A stretch of 64,000 nt of DNA from an uncultured bacterium (GCA_905215405.1 CAJMQE010000002.1:39833-103832), one strand, 5' to 3'. Counted from the first letter of the stretch, positions 51,695 to 63,608 are shown. Program-made: numbers and translations. The notes: generated from the sequence alone by a model not told the origin.

Positions 51695-52708
51695 CTAATC
51701 TTCCAATGGATTTTCTTCAACAAACGTTCCCTGTACAATAATTCGCTGAGAACCATCCGATGTACAGGTCGAGAAAGTCACTACCTGTGTCGTATCGGAA
51801 ATATCCACTCCTGTATTATATGCAGAATTTGCTTTCATGGAACCTGCATAATCCCTCAATGCATCCAATGAACCAAAATTATAAGTATACGTGTCACTGA
51901 CTGGTTCGCTGACATAAACAGAGAAGATTTTATAAGTCATAACTTTGTTTTCTGTATACAGATAGAAGAGATCATTTCCCTCTGTCTGATAGAACGAAGG
52001 GGTTAAATATTTCTTAAGACCTGCAAACATACTTCCGTTCTTCATATTATGTCCATAAATGATGACATGTGATGATGCAAGGCCACCTGTGATCCGGTAA
52101 TCCTCGAATAGCGTTCCAGCTCCATTGGTCTTTCTGTCAAAGGTATGCGTCAGATAATAATCATTATCTGTTCCCTGTGCCACTGGCAGCTGTACGGAAA
52201 TAGCTGGAATTGAGAGATATCCGATGCCCTCCGCATTGATTCGGAGTAACGCATCATGATCATAATTGAAGCTCTCTGTATCTGTTGAATCTGCATCCGT
52301 ATCTTCCTGGGCAGATGGTTCTTCTGTAAGCACTGTGGCTGCGATGGATTTATAAGTATCCGTCCCTTCCTTGTACCCCAGATAAATATTGATCAGCATG
52401 TAGGCTGAATATATAAATACAGCTGCTGCGATACCCATTATTGTGTACCTTATAAAATCACCAGCTGTTCGTTTTCTTTTTCCTTTGGGATTTGTCGATC
52501 TCTCCTGTGAATCTCTGTGAGATGCCATCCCTGTTTTCTTTCTACGCTCAGGTTCATCCAGTTCTGGCGTTTCTTCCTCTTCATCATAGTCTTCCAGATT
52601 GTAGAGTTCTTCCTGGTCCTGTACCTGATTCTGTAATTCGTCCTCTTGTATATTGTGTCCCTGTACTTTGTGCTTTTCTGAATCTGTATTATGATTATTT
52701 TCCATCAT
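51695..52708 (-). CDS. srtB: Class B sortase
   Basis: The 337-residue transpeptidase has an unusually long acidic cytoplasmic head (1-80, rich in Glu/Asp/Gln), one membrane helix (about 86-110) and a sortase barrel. Catalytic residues are present: His in VIIYGHNMKNGSMF, Cys in TFSTCTSDGS and Arg in QRIIVQG. Class B enzymes anchor specific surface proteins, often iron-uptake proteins or pilins; no LPXTG- or NPQTN-type substrate is encoded within the window. GGGGAAAAGG precedes the start. It lies 94 bp after the aldolase gene. Confidence 0.9.
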   Translation of the reverse strand: MMENNHNTDSEKHKVQGHNIQEDELQNQVQDQEELYNLEDYDEEEETPELDEPERRKKTGMASHRDSQERSTNPKGKRKRTAGDFIRYTIMGIAAAVFIYSAYMLINIYLGYKEGTDTYKSIAATVLTEEPSAQEDTDADSTDTESFNYDHDALLRINAEGIGYLSIPAISVQLPVAQGTDNDYYLTHTFDRKTNGAGTLFEDYRITGGLASSHVIIYGHNMKNGSMFAGLKKYLTPSFYQTEGNDLFYLYTENKVMTYKIFSVYVSEPVSDTYTYNFGSLDALRDYAGSMKANSAYNTGVDISDTTQVVTFSTCTSDGSQRIIVQGTFVEENPLED

Positions 52709-52734
52709 TGTTCCTTTTCCCCATTAATGTATAT

Positions 52735-52767
52735 CAGCAAGTGTTCTCTGAACCAAAACACTTGCTG
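52735..52767. other. Inverted repeat between fba and srtB
   Basis: CAGCAAGTGTT and AACACTTGCTG form a perfect 11-bp stem with an 11-nt loop, but no T-run follows on the minus strand. It may be a processing or stability hairpin, or an operator, in an fba-srtB transcript. Confidence 0.6.
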
Positions 52768-52801
52768 ACATCAAATACATATTTACTTTTTCAGACGCAT
52801 A

Positions 52802-53665
52802 TTATGCGCGGTTAGCTGAACCAAAAAGTTCGATCTTTTCTTTTACTGTTGCTTTGATTGCTTCACAACCAGGTGCAAGCAGCTTTCTAGGATCAAATCC
52901 TTTTCCTTCAAGGTCCTTACCTTCTTCAATATACTTTCTGACAGCTGCTGCAAATGAGAGCTGGCATTCTGTATTAACATTGACTTTGGCAACACCAAGT
53001 GAAATTGCTTTACGAACCATATCTGCTGGAATACCAGTACCACCATGTAAAACAAGAGGCATGTCTCCAACTTTATCTTTTACTGCTGCAAGTGTTTCAA
53101 AGCTGAGGCCAGCCCAGTTTGCAGGGTATTTTCCATGAATGTTACCAATACCTGCTGCAAGGAAATCTACACCAAGATCAGCGATCATCTTACATTCTTC
53201 TGGATCAGCACATTCGCCCATGCCAATGACACCGTCTTCTTCGCCACCGATTGCTCCAACTTCTGCTTCCAGTGACATTCCTTTTTCGCGACATATATCA
53301 ATAAGTTTTTTTGTCTTTTCAATATTCTCTTCGATTGGATAATGTGATCCATCGAACATGATTGATGAGAAACCTGCTTCTACACATTTCAGACATCCTT
53401 CAAATGTTCCATGGTCCAGGTGGAGTGCAACAGGGACTGTGATATTAAGGCCTTCCATCATACCATTTACCATACCGACGATTGTCTTGAAACCGCCCAT
53501 GTATTTGCCGGCACCTTCTGAAACACCCAGAATGACTGGAGAATTCATCTCTTGTGCAGTTAAAAGTATTGTTTTTGCCCACTCAAGGTTATTGATATTA
53601 AAGTGGCCAACTGCATATTTTCCAGCTACTGCTTTATCTAACATCTCTTTTGCTGAAACTAACAT
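52802..53665 (-). CDS. fba: Class II fructose-bisphosphate aldolase
   Basis: This 287-residue zinc aldolase splits fructose-1,6-bisphosphate in glycolysis. Motifs: VALHLDHGTFE (zinc His and catalytic Asp), MFDGSHYPIEENI, LAAGIGNIHGKYPANWAG and LVLHGGTGIPADMVRKAI (phosphate loop). The alternative, tagatose-bisphosphate aldolase, is closely related; the absence of a galactose pathway favours Fba. AGGAGG precedes the ATG. Confidence 0.95.
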   Translation of the reverse strand: MLVSAKEMLDKAVAGKYAVGHFNINNLEWAKTILLTAQEMNSPVILGVSEGAGKYMGGFKTIVGMVNGMMEGLNITVPVALHLDHGTFEGCLKCVEAGFSSIMFDGSHYPIEENIEKTKKLIDICREKGMSLEAEVGAIGGEEDGVIGMGECADPEECKMIADLGVDFLAAGIGNIHGKYPANWAGLSFETLAAVKDKVGDMPLVLHGGTGIPADMVRKAISLGVAKVNVNTECQLSFAAAVRKYIEEGKDLEGKGFDPRKLLAPGCEAIKATVKEKIELFGSANRA

Positions 53666-53715
53666 AAATATACCTCCTAAAGTATTTATTAACTGGTATC
53701 CGTTACTCTCTTAAG

Positions 53716-53743
53716 ATTATACCCCAAAAGCTTGTAATTGAAA
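53716..53743 (-). promoter_or_regulatory. Putative fba promoter
   Basis: TTTCAA (53743-53738) and consensus TATAAT (53721-53716) on the minus strand, spacing 16 bp, about 50 bp before the ATG. Confidence 0.6.
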
Positions 53744-53913
53744 AGTGACAAACTATCATTTCGTATACAAAATAACTACAAATTGTATCACTTTTTTACG
53801 GAATATTCCATTATGTGGTAAGGATTGTTTTTCCATTTATTCTTTATTTTCATTAGTTTGCACCGAAATTAATCGCGACGTACTATGAAAACTTTATAAA
53901 CTGTGAAATTCTG

Positions 53914-53943
53914 TTGCTTTGCAAATTCAAAACATTGTATAAT
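53914..53943 (+). promoter_or_regulatory. Putative promoter of the 54037 gene
   Basis: TTGCTT (53914-53919) and TATAAT (53938-53943), spacing 18 bp, lie about 95 bp before the start. Together with the fba promoter they account for most of the 370-bp divergent gap, which holds no other gene. Confidence 0.5.
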
Positions 53944-54036
53944 ATTCTTTATTAATACAATATTGATACAGCACGATCTAATCATATGCAGTTCTTCTGC
54001 ACCTGATTCTAAAGATTATAAAGGAGTGAATACAAA

Positions 54037-54333
54037 ATGCTTAATTTATTCAATACCGTAATGCTCTATGTGGATTTTAATGATCCCAACGCCTACCAAG
54101 GTACTTCGATCTGGCCTTTTATCAGCTTTTTAATGTTCTTTGCAGGAATTCTGATGGTCTTTATCGGCTTTATTATTGCTAATACTGCCAAAAAGCAATG
54201 GAATACGTTCTATGATGCAAGGAACCGGACTGATGAACAGACAAAATCACAAAAGAAAAAGTCCTTATTAAGAGGCAGAATCGTTATGATTGCCGGCGTT
54301 GTGATCTTTATCGCCTCTTATTTTGTAAAATAG
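54037..54333 (+). CDS. Small hypothetical membrane protein, two helices
   Basis: The 98-residue protein has helices at about residues 26-46 and 80-96 separated by a basic loop (KKQWNTFYDARNRTDEQTKS, then QKKKSLLRGR). AAAGGAGTG precedes the ATG and a bidirectional terminator follows. No family recognised; it is monocistronic. Confidence 0.75.
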   Translation: MLNLFNTVMLYVDFNDPNAYQGTSIWPFISFLMFFAGILMVFIGFIIANTAKKQWNTFYDARNRTDEQTKSQKKKSLLRGRIVMIAGVVIFIASYFVK

Positions 54334-54373
54334 GTAATTGAAAGTCTATTATATAAGTCTGTTTATGCCAACT

Positions 54374-54425
54374 AAAAAAATCCTGAAACATACTGATTTC
54401 ATCAGCTGTGTTACAGGATTTTTTC
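54374..54425. terminator. Bidirectional terminator
   Basis: AAAAATCCTG and CAGGATTTTTT outer arms with AACA/TGTT inside; T-runs on both strands, placed between the convergent membrane protein and HAD genes. Confidence 0.85.
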
Positions 54426-54435
54426 TTTTATTATC

Positions 54436-55083
54436 TTACTGTACTTTCTCTGTCTTTATTTCCGGAACTAAAAGGAGCTGTCTGAAGCTATTGATCCTGT
54501 AAGTCCAGTCATCTGTCTGTCCAAATCCATATGCAGCAAATATAAAAGGAATCCCCGCATCTGTGGCCGACTGCTTATCTCCCTGTGTATCTCCTACATA
54601 GACTGGATTTTTCAGGTTGTTTCTCTTTATCAGCATCTGATTACTGATTCCTTTGGCTGCCCTTGTCCTGCCCCAGCACTCTGTATCCGTAAAATACTTT
54701 TCCAAGTGATGTGCCTTTAGGAACGCTTCAATATAACCTTCCTGACAATTGCTTACTATAAATAATGGATATGTCTTTGACAGTTCTTCAATGACCTCTT
54801 CCACCCCGTCATAAAGAATTCCACCATGTTCTGCCAGATATTCATTTTCACATACACAGCACTCATCCATCAGCTCATGCTGCATTTTCTCTGACAATGT
54901 CGGAAATAATCTGGCTGCGATCTCATACATTGGAAGCCCCATACAACGGTCCAGTTCTTCCACCGTCATGGTGCGGTTCAGTTCTGGATGTCTCTTTAAA
55001 ACAATATTCCATGTATCACAAATTGCCTGTGTGGCACTCCAGAGCGTACCATCCAGATCAAAAATTATTCCATCATATTTCAT
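54436..55083 (-). CDS. HAD-superfamily phosphatase (phosphoglycolate phosphatase-like)
   Basis: The 215-residue protein starts MKYDGIIFDLDGTLW, with the HAD nucleophile Asp and its +2 Asp, has a helical cap, then FIVSNCQEGYIE (motif II), KRNNLKNP (motif III lysine) and VYVGDTQGDKQSATDAG (motif IV). It dephosphorylates a small substrate. The start at 55083 follows AGGAG; a 32-codon upstream extension is Arg-rich and unsupported. Confidence 0.88.
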   Translation of the reverse strand: MKYDGIIFDLDGTLWSATQAICDTWNIVLKRHPELNRTMTVEELDRCMGLPMYEIAARLFPTLSEKMQHELMDECCVCENEYLAEHGGILYDGVEEVIEELSKTYPLFIVSNCQEGYIEAFLKAHHLEKYFTDTECWGRTRAAKGISNQMLIKRNNLKNPVYVGDTQGDKQSATDAGIPFIFAAYGFGQTDDWTYRINSFRQLLLVPEIKTEKVQ

Positions 55084-55158
55084 TCTTTTTCTCCTGTTCC
55101 TTGTGCTATCTGCAATTCTATTTTGTCTGTTCCTGTGACTTCTATCCCTTATCATAAT

Positions 55159-55202
55159 AAAAAAGCCTCTGTAAAGCAATCACTTTCCTTGCTTTACAGA
55201 GG
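55159..55202 (-). terminator. Terminator of the DUF3592-like gene
   Basis: GCCTCTGTAAAGCAA and TTGCTTTACAGAGG form a nearly perfect stem; a T6 run follows on the minus strand. Confidence 0.9.
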
Positions 55203-55240
55203 TTAATTTTTATATTAAAATTTCAGACCAGGAACTTTAG

Positions 55241-55663
55241 TTACGACTTTTTCTCTGCTCTGGCTACCAGCACCAACAACCACTCAAAGACGCCAAGCAA
55301 CAGGACACCGCCAATGCAGACATGCATCAGAAATGTATTCTGCAACTTCTGTGGATCAGCAGGATCGTATCTGACCGTCATAAGATCTCCGGTTCTTTTC
55401 CCCAGGCGGAACAAATATCTTTGCTGTCCCTGATAAACAGTTCCTTCGCATTCATAGGTCAGCTGCATATATTTACTGAGCGAGGATTCCTGCCGTACTT
55501 CATTGTAATGATCCTGCATAGAGAAACCGGTTATCTCAGCCTTTGTACTGACATAATTCGATGTCTGCACGATCTGCATCACAAAGACTACAGCCAGAAA
55601 TACCGCTCCAATTGCCGCTCCGATCGCACTGATTTTTCTAAGTTTTTTAACATCCCGACTCAT
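55241..55663 (-). CDS. DUF3592-like membrane protein
   Basis: The 140-residue protein has helices at about 14-36 and 112-134 enclosing an extracytoplasmic beta-rich domain with TKAEITGF, MQLTYECEGTVYQGQQRY and MTVRYDPADPQKL, the DUF3592 pattern. The start follows GGGAGG; ten extra codons upstream are open. Function unknown. Confidence 0.75.
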   Translation of the reverse strand: MSRDVKKLRKISAIGAAIGAVFLAVVFVMQIVQTSNYVSTKAEITGFSMQDHYNEVRQESSLSKYMQLTYECEGTVYQGQQRYLFRLGKRTGDLMTVRYDPADPQKLQNTFLMHVCIGGVLLLGVFEWLLVLVARAEKKS

Positions 55664-55759
55664 TTTTATCCTCCCGTTCTTATCCATCTCCACATTTGTG
55701 GTGGTTCTTCTCTTATTGTATCTTACTCATGTATTTGTTTCAACGTATTGTTATATGCG

Positions 55760-55801
55760 AAAAAAAGCACATTTATCTATTGTGAAGATAAATGTGCTTT
55801 A
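55760..55801 (-). terminator. Terminator of asnA
   Basis: AAAGCACATTTATCT and AGATAAATGTGCTTT form a 14-15-bp stem with a T7 run on the minus strand. Confidence 0.9.
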
Positions 55802-55824
55802 TTTATTTTATAAAGGATTGCTTA

Positions 55825-56835
55825 CTACAGAAGATTTACACCTTTTTTTGCAGCTTCTTCCCAGATTTCTTCTGGCCATACAGAAGACTGTACTTCACCA
55901 ATGTGACATTTTCTCAGGAAGAACATACAAATTCTTGACTGACCAATACCACCACCAATTGTATATGGAAGTTCTCCATTTAACAGGGACTTCTGGAATG
56001 GAAGTTCTGCTCTGTCCATACAATCAGCTTTTTCAAGCTGTTCTTTCAGGGATTTTTCATCAACTCTGATACCCATTGAAGAAAGTTCAAATGCCATATC
56101 CAGTACTGGGTAATACACAATGATATCGCCATTTAAAGCCCAATCATCATAATCTGGTGCACGGCCATCATGTCTTTCACCTGATTTTAATTTATCACCG
56201 ATCTGCATAATGAAAACAGCACCTTTTAAACGTGCAATCTTATTTTCTCTTTCCTTAGGTGTGCAGTCTGGATACATATCTTCCAGTTCCTGTGATGTTA
56301 CAAATGTGATTTCCTCAGGAAGGAAACATTCTACATAATCGTATCTGTTGGCAATGTATTTTTCAGTAACACGAAGTGCTTCGTAAACAGATTTTACTGT
56401 TTCCTTTAATGTTTCAGTATTTCTTTCAGCCTTGTCGATTACTTTTTCCCAATCCCACTGATCAACGAAGATAGAATGGATATTATCTGTATCTTCATCA
56501 CGACGGATTGCGTTCATATCTGTATATAAACCTTCTCCATGGTTAAATCCGTATCTCTTTAATGCCTGACGTTTCCATTTTGCAAGTGAATGTACGATTT
56601 CAACTTCTTTATCGCCCTGCTCTTTAATACCAAAGCTTACTGGTCTTTCTACACCGTTCAGATTATCGTTCAGACCTGATTCAGGTGCTACAAATAATGG
56701 AGCAGATACTCTCTGCAGATTTAACTGTGTTGCAAGTTCTCTTTCAAAAAAATCTTTTACACGTTTGATTGCTTTTTCAGTATCTCTTACGTTTAATGTC
56801 GCTACGTAATCTTCTGGAACAAAAATTTTACCCAT
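55825..56835 (-). CDS. asnA: Aspartate--ammonia ligase
   Basis: AsnA makes asparagine from aspartate, ammonia and ATP. The 336-residue protein carries the class-II-synthetase-like core: RVSAPLFVAPESGLNDNLNG, VHSLAKWKRQALKRYG, IFVDQWDWEKVI and TIGGGIGQSRICMFFL. GAGGACATAGG precedes the ATG. asnS is encoded upstream on the same strand, separated by a terminator, so asparagine synthesis and charging genes are adjacent. Confidence 0.95.
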   Translation of the reverse strand: MGKIFVPEDYVATLNVRDTEKAIKRVKDFFERELATQLNLQRVSAPLFVAPESGLNDNLNGVERPVSFGIKEQGDKEVEIVHSLAKWKRQALKRYGFNHGEGLYTDMNAIRRDEDTDNIHSIFVDQWDWEKVIDKAERNTETLKETVKSVYEALRVTEKYIANRYDYVECFLPEEITFVTSQELEDMYPDCTPKERENKIARLKGAVFIMQIGDKLKSGERHDGRAPDYDDWALNGDIIVYYPVLDMAFELSSMGIRVDEKSLKEQLEKADCMDRAELPFQKSLLNGELPYTIGGGIGQSRICMFFLRKCHIGEVQSSVWPEEIWEEAAKKGVNLL

Positions 56836-57020
56836 AACCTATGTCCTCTTTTCTATAATTAAAATTACATTTCTCTGGTTTCCTATGTATGAACACTGCC
56901 ATAACCAGCAGTTTTCTCAATACTGTAATCCAATAGTTGTAAATTATGATAATTCCAAATCGGGCTTTATTATTGAAAAAATCAGACATGTATTTACAGT
57001 TTTCTCCAATTGTATAAAAT

Positions 57021-57083
57021 AAAAAAAGCCAGGACAATCTATCACAGAAAAAATGAAAGTTTTCTGTCAAGGTCGTCCTGACC
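57021..57083 (-). terminator. Terminator of asnS
   Basis: GTCAGGAC and GTCCTGGC arms enclose an AGAAAA/TTTTCT stem; a T7 run follows on the minus strand. A CTGATC/GATCAG dyad lies closer to the stop (57095-57112). No real gene occupies the 300-bp asnA-asnS gap. Confidence 0.8.
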
Positions 57084-57136
57084 TTTATTGCTCTGATCCA
57101 TCATGATCAGAAGCTGGATACTGTGCTATTTAGGTA

Positions 57137-58528
57137 TTATAAGTCACAGTTATTTACTGTACGTGGGAATGGAATTACATCTCTGATGTTGCCCATACCT
57201 GTAATATACATAACGCATCTTTCGAAACCAAGTCCGAAACCAGCATGTCTTGCTGAACCGTATTTTCTAAGATCAAGATAGAAATCATAATCTTCCTTCT
57301 TCATTCCGCATTCTTCAATACGTTTGAGAAGTTTTTCATAGTCATCCTCTCTCTGGCTTCCGCCGATGATCTCACCAATACCAGGAACCAGGCAATCCAT
57401 AGCTGCTACAGTCTTGTTATCTTCATTCATCTTCATATAGAATGCCTTGATTTCCTTTGGATAATCTGTAACGAATACAGGACGTCCAAATTCTTTCTCT
57501 GTCAGATAACGTTCATGTTCTGTCTGTAAATCAACACCCCAGCTTACTTTATAATCAAATTCATCATTGTGCTTTTCAAGGATCTTGATTGCATCTGTAT
57601 AAGTAACACGGCCGAAATCAGAATTTACTACGTGATTCAGTCTTTCGATCAGTCCCTTATCAACGAACTGGTTAAAGAATGCCATTTCTTCTGGTGCATT
57701 TTCAAGAACATAACGAATGACATATTTTAACATATTCTCAGCAAGCATCATATCATCCTGTAAATCTGCAAATGCGATTTCAGGTTCGATCATCCAGAAT
57801 TCTGCTGCATGTCTTGTTGTATTAGAATTTTCTGCACGAAATGTTGGTCCAAATGTGTAGATATTCTTAAATGCCATTGCATAAGTCTCGCCATTGAGCT
57901 GACCACTAACGGTAAGATTTGTTGGTTTATTGAAGAAATCCTGTGAAAAATCAACAGTTCCATCTTCATTCTTAGGAACATTTGCAAGATCCATTGTTGT
58001 TACCTGGAACATCTCACCTGCGCCTTCACAGTCACTACCTGTGATCAGTGGTGTATGAACATATACAAAATCTCTATCCTGGAAGAATTTGTGAATTGCA
58101 TATGCGATCAGGGAACGTACTCTGAATACTGCTTCAAATGTATTTGTTCTTGGTCTTAAATGAGTCATAGTTCTGAGATATTCAAATGTATGTCTCTTTT
58201 TCTGAAGTGGATAGTCTGGTGCAGACTCTCCTTCGATCATAACTTCTTCTGCCTGGATTTCAAATGGCTGTTTTGCGCCTGGAGTTTCTGTAAGAATACC
58301 TTTTACGATAACAGCTGATCCAACGTTCAGTTTTGAAATAGATGCAAAGTTATCCAGCTTGTCTGAATAAACTACCTGTAATGGTTCAAAAAATGTACCA
58401 TCATTGATTACAAGGAAACCAAAGGTCTTAGAATCTCTTTTACTTCTAAGCCACCCACCAATGGTCACTTCCTTACCGGCATATTCTTTTTGATTTCTAA
58501 ATAAATCTCTAATATTAACTAAATCCAT
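57137..58528 (-). CDS. asnS: Asparaginyl-tRNA synthetase
   Basis: AsnRS charges tRNA(Asn). The 463-residue class II enzyme has the OB-fold anticodon domain (VTIGGWLRSKRDSKTFGFLV), motif 1 near FRVRSLIAYAIHKFFQ, motif 2 TFRAENSNTTRHAAEFWMIE and motif 3 GFGLGFERCVMYI. AAAGGAG precedes the ATG. I saw no T-box in the short upstream region. Confidence 0.96.
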   Translation of the reverse strand: MDLVNIRDLFRNQKEYAGKEVTIGGWLRSKRDSKTFGFLVINDGTFFEPLQVVYSDKLDNFASISKLNVGSAVIVKGILTETPGAKQPFEIQAEEVMIEGESAPDYPLQKKRHTFEYLRTMTHLRPRTNTFEAVFRVRSLIAYAIHKFFQDRDFVYVHTPLITGSDCEGAGEMFQVTTMDLANVPKNEDGTVDFSQDFFNKPTNLTVSGQLNGETYAMAFKNIYTFGPTFRAENSNTTRHAAEFWMIEPEIAFADLQDDMMLAENMLKYVIRYVLENAPEEMAFFNQFVDKGLIERLNHVVNSDFGRVTYTDAIKILEKHNDEFDYKVSWGVDLQTEHERYLTEKEFGRPVFVTDYPKEIKAFYMKMNEDNKTVAAMDCLVPGIGEIIGGSQREDDYEKLLKRIEECGMKKEDYDFYLDLRKYGSARHAGFGLGFERCVMYITGMGNIRDVIPFPRTVNNCDL

Positions 58529-58744
58529 AACCGTTCTCCTTTATTTTTATCAAAAAAATTTGCGTATTATGTCTATTATATCCTATGGTGGAAGTTATTT
58601 CAAGTTATACTTCCCCCATATCCTGCCACATTTCCTCTGTTTACGTGCAGTATCATTTCCTATTATATCCAGTTGTATTGCAATTACTCTGTTCTTTGCA
58701 ATAATCAGTTTCTAAAGACTTTTGATCAGAGGTATTCAACCCTT

Positions 58745-59734
58745 CTATTTGGAATCAGATATCGCTCTATCTGGATGTCCTTCTACCATTTCACTGGTTC
58801 CCTTTTCTATAATATATCTTGGTCTTGCCTTCGTCTCCATATAGATTTTCCCTATATATTCTCCAATGACCCCAAGACTGATCAATTGAATTCCACCAAG
58901 AAAGCATACAATACAGATGATACTTGCCCATCCTGCAATTGTCTTTCCAAGAACATTCATTATGATCGCCCATATAATGCCTGCAAATCCAAGCACTGAC
59001 ACAAAGCTTCCTACCGCCGTGATCAGATGAATTGGTTTTACGCTCAGACTCGTAATTCCATCCAATGCAAAGGAAATCATCTTTTTTAAAGGGTAATGGC
59101 TTTCGCCAGCTATACGTTCTTCTCTCTCATAGTACACACTCGTACTGTTAAATCCGACCATTGGTACCAAGCCTCTCAAAAATATATTAACTTCTTTATA
59201 CTTTTCAAGTTCATCAAGCACCCGTTTGCTTATCAGTCTGTAATCTGCATGGTTAAATACGATATCTGCTCCAAGCTTATTCATAACATGGTAGAACCCT
59301 TCCGCCGTAAATCTTTTAAACCAGGTATCCGTTTTACGCTTGCTTCGAACTCCATATACGATCTCAGCACCCTTGTGATATGCATCTACCATTTCTTTCA
59401 TCGCACAGATATCGTCCTGTCCATCGCAGTCAATACTAATCGTAATATCCGCGTATTCTTTCGCTTTCATCAATCCTGCCAGCAGCGCATTCTGGTGCCC
59501 TCTGTTTCTCGATAATGATATGCCTTGATAACATGCATTACTCTTAGATAAATTTTCTATCACTTGCCAGGTTGTATCTTTTGATCCATCATTTACAAAA
59601 AGGATCTTGCTATCCGGATGTATTTTTTCAGACTGTATCATGTCTGTCACAACCTCTAAAAACTGTTTGCTTGTAATTGGAAGTACTTTTTCTTCGTTAT
59701 AACATGGAATTACAACATATAATACTGGTAACAT
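58745..59734 (-). CDS. Family 2 glycosyltransferase (polyprenol-phosphate sugar transferase type)
   Basis: The 329-residue protein has a GT-A domain (YVVIPCYNEEKVLPITSKQF, DSKILFVNDGSKDTTW, ISIDCDGQDDICAMKEMV with the DxD motif) and two C-terminal helices (about 230-250, 265-290), the DPM1/GtrB layout that loads a sugar onto undecaprenyl phosphate. Its ATG overlaps the upstream stop (TAATG), so it is coupled to the polytopic DUF6056-like gene, which could use the lipid-linked sugar. The ribosome binding site AAGGAG is in the end of that gene. Confidence 0.9.
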   Translation of the reverse strand: MLPVLYVVIPCYNEEKVLPITSKQFLEVVTDMIQSEKIHPDSKILFVNDGSKDTTWQVIENLSKSNACYQGISLSRNRGHQNALLAGLMKAKEYADITISIDCDGQDDICAMKEMVDAYHKGAEIVYGVRSKRKTDTWFKRFTAEGFYHVMNKLGADIVFNHADYRLISKRVLDELEKYKEVNIFLRGLVPMVGFNSTSVYYEREERIAGESHYPLKKMISFALDGITSLSVKPIHLITAVGSFVSVLGFAGIIWAIIMNVLGKTIAGWASIICIVCFLGGIQLISLGVIGEYIGKIYMETKARPRYIIEKGTSEMVEGHPDRAISDSK

Positions 59735-61299
59735 TATTTCTCCTTTATCCATTTAAGATAGATGCTATTGTCGATCTGATAATAATTTCTTAATCCCGGT
59801 TCTATATATTCAAAGCCATTCATATATGGCATTAATCCGCTATAGGTATCATCTTTTAGAGTCTGCAAATGTATATACTGATTTCCATTCCCATCGACCT
59901 CTGTTCTGCGTTCTTCTAATGCAGCTGCATTATATCGATTCATTGGTGCGTTATCCCGGTACCCCTTCAATATTGGCAATGCTGTGACCATTGCAGATAC
60001 TGCAAGATAACCGACCATCAGATAGATGACTGCTCGCTGTTCGAGCACCTGATATAACTGAATTATACATTCACAGAACACGTATGCCATAATAGCAAAC
60101 AATGTAATTTCAAAAAATATGTGAATCCTGGTCGTAATTGCGTACACGACAACCATTGCGACCTGCGTTGCCCCACCTGCCAGATAGAACCATGCCACCT
60201 GGTAATAGGCCTGTTTTACAAAATAGTATACGATGTTAACCGATAATACTATCAGCCAAGCTACAATCAAAATAATATTTCTTAAAAGATACGCATTTAG
60301 TGGACCATGGGTAATTACAACTGCCAATGCTACAAAATTAAGACCAATATTACAGTAAGCCACCTTTTTTTGTAAATATTTTTTCTTATAGATCAAATAT
60401 GCACATGCCAGGCCAATTGCTGCTACAGCAAGCACTTCAGTCCGACTGGACTCTGCAAAATTATTGCTAAGTATTGCAGGAAACTGTCTCTCAATCTTTT
60501 CCATTATTGACATAGCTTTAAAACTTTCAGGAGTAACCATATCTGACCTTCCAAAATTACCAGGCGGTAAAATTACTAACATTGCCCCTGCCAATGATAA
60601 TACAAAGTAACCCGTCTGCCAGATCTGATTTCTTAATCGTATATTTTTTGTTAACCAGGTCTGTATCATCGTCATACCGTAATAGATTACGACGAGTATT
60701 GCCATCTGCTCCTGCGAAAATGCGCTTGCTAATACACATAGAGCGCCCGCCATACCCCAAACCAGTGTTCCGGTCTGCACATACTTTCTATATAACAGAA
60801 TACTAGCAAAAAATGGGCAAAATGGCCATACATATAATACCGATGCCGTATACCAGTAATAGCCCAGATTAGCTGTATTAATACTGATCAGGCCATACGT
60901 CAGGACAACAATCGCTGCCAGCACTGCATGAAACGTGGGCTCGATCTTCGGTTTGATCAGTTCGTACATGAAAACAAAAATCATTAAGTAAACGCATGGC
61001 TGAATAATCTGCATAAAAGATACACCGCATTTTAAAACGAGTATTTCAAATAAGAAGTATAGGATTCTACCTCCCCAGTTATTATAATGCCATAATAAAT
61101 ACCGTAAAATATCCAGGAATCCATAATTTGATCCCTGAAAATTTTTGCTGTATCCCGCATAGCTCAAAGAAGCATATCCATAATCATCATGGTATATGTA
61201 TACATAGTGATGCTGAATAAGTAAATAGATAAAAAATGCTGCAAAAATTAAATAGATCACAAGATTTTTATCCTGTAATTTTTGAATTAATTTTTTCAT
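59734..61299 (-). CDS. DUF6056-like polytopic membrane protein, probable glycosyltransferase
   Basis: The 521-residue protein has about 11-12 helices and an early extracytoplasmic loop with IYHDDYGYASLSY (an acidic pair like the DD/DE motif in GT-C transferases) plus a soluble C terminus of about 70 residues. Together with the coupled GT2 gene it forms a likely surface glycan-modification pair. The start at 61299 follows GGGAGGAAAAG; 26 further codons are open. The substrate is unknown. Confidence 0.75.
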   Translation of the reverse strand: MKKLIQKLQDKNLVIYLIFAAFFIYLLIQHHYVYIYHDDYGYASLSYAGYSKNFQGSNYGFLDILRYLLWHYNNWGGRILYFLFEILVLKCGVSFMQIIQPCVYLMIFVFMYELIKPKIEPTFHAVLAAIVVLTYGLISINTANLGYYWYTASVLYVWPFCPFFASILLYRKYVQTGTLVWGMAGALCVLASAFSQEQMAILVVIYYGMTMIQTWLTKNIRLRNQIWQTGYFVLSLAGAMLVILPPGNFGRSDMVTPESFKAMSIMEKIERQFPAILSNNFAESSRTEVLAVAAIGLACAYLIYKKKYLQKKVAYCNIGLNFVALAVVITHGPLNAYLLRNIILIVAWLIVLSVNIVYYFVKQAYYQVAWFYLAGGATQVAMVVVYAITTRIHIFFEITLFAIMAYVFCECIIQLYQVLEQRAVIYLMVGYLAVSAMVTALPILKGYRDNAPMNRYNAAALEERRTEVDGNGNQYIHLQTLKDDTYSGLMPYMNGFEYIEPGLRNYYQIDNSIYLKWIKEK

Positions 61300-61673
61300 A
61301 TGTAGTCTTTTCCTCCCTCGACTGTGAATGAATTGCATAAATTTGTTCTTCATAATATGCGACTCATTAATATCCATATTTTACCATATTAGGATTATGA
61401 ATTCTATCATTCGACACTTTTTCTATATTACTTTTTGAATAAATGATTAAATTTTTGCTATTTTTATAACAATTATGCTTATTTCTACTTATTCTTCTTT
61501 CAATCACTTCACATTTTTTACATAGTTTTCCCACAGTTCATTCACATACTTCATTTAAACTGTTTTTATAGAGCAAAAGTACCAAATAGCAATAATAGAA
61601 CAACATGTCCAGCAAACTTACAATAAAAGCGGCTGCCGCATGATCACTTACAAATAACAAAGGAGAAAACGAT

Positions 61674-63566
<1,893 letters not shown>

Positions 63567-63608
63567 TAAAATTTCTGGTAAATTTAGGTAAAGTTCACAA
63601 TTTATCTG

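Noticed and set aside
56828..57070. 80-codon minus-strand frame upstream of asnA
   Set aside because: It crosses the asnS terminator and overlaps the asnA start; no ribosome binding site.
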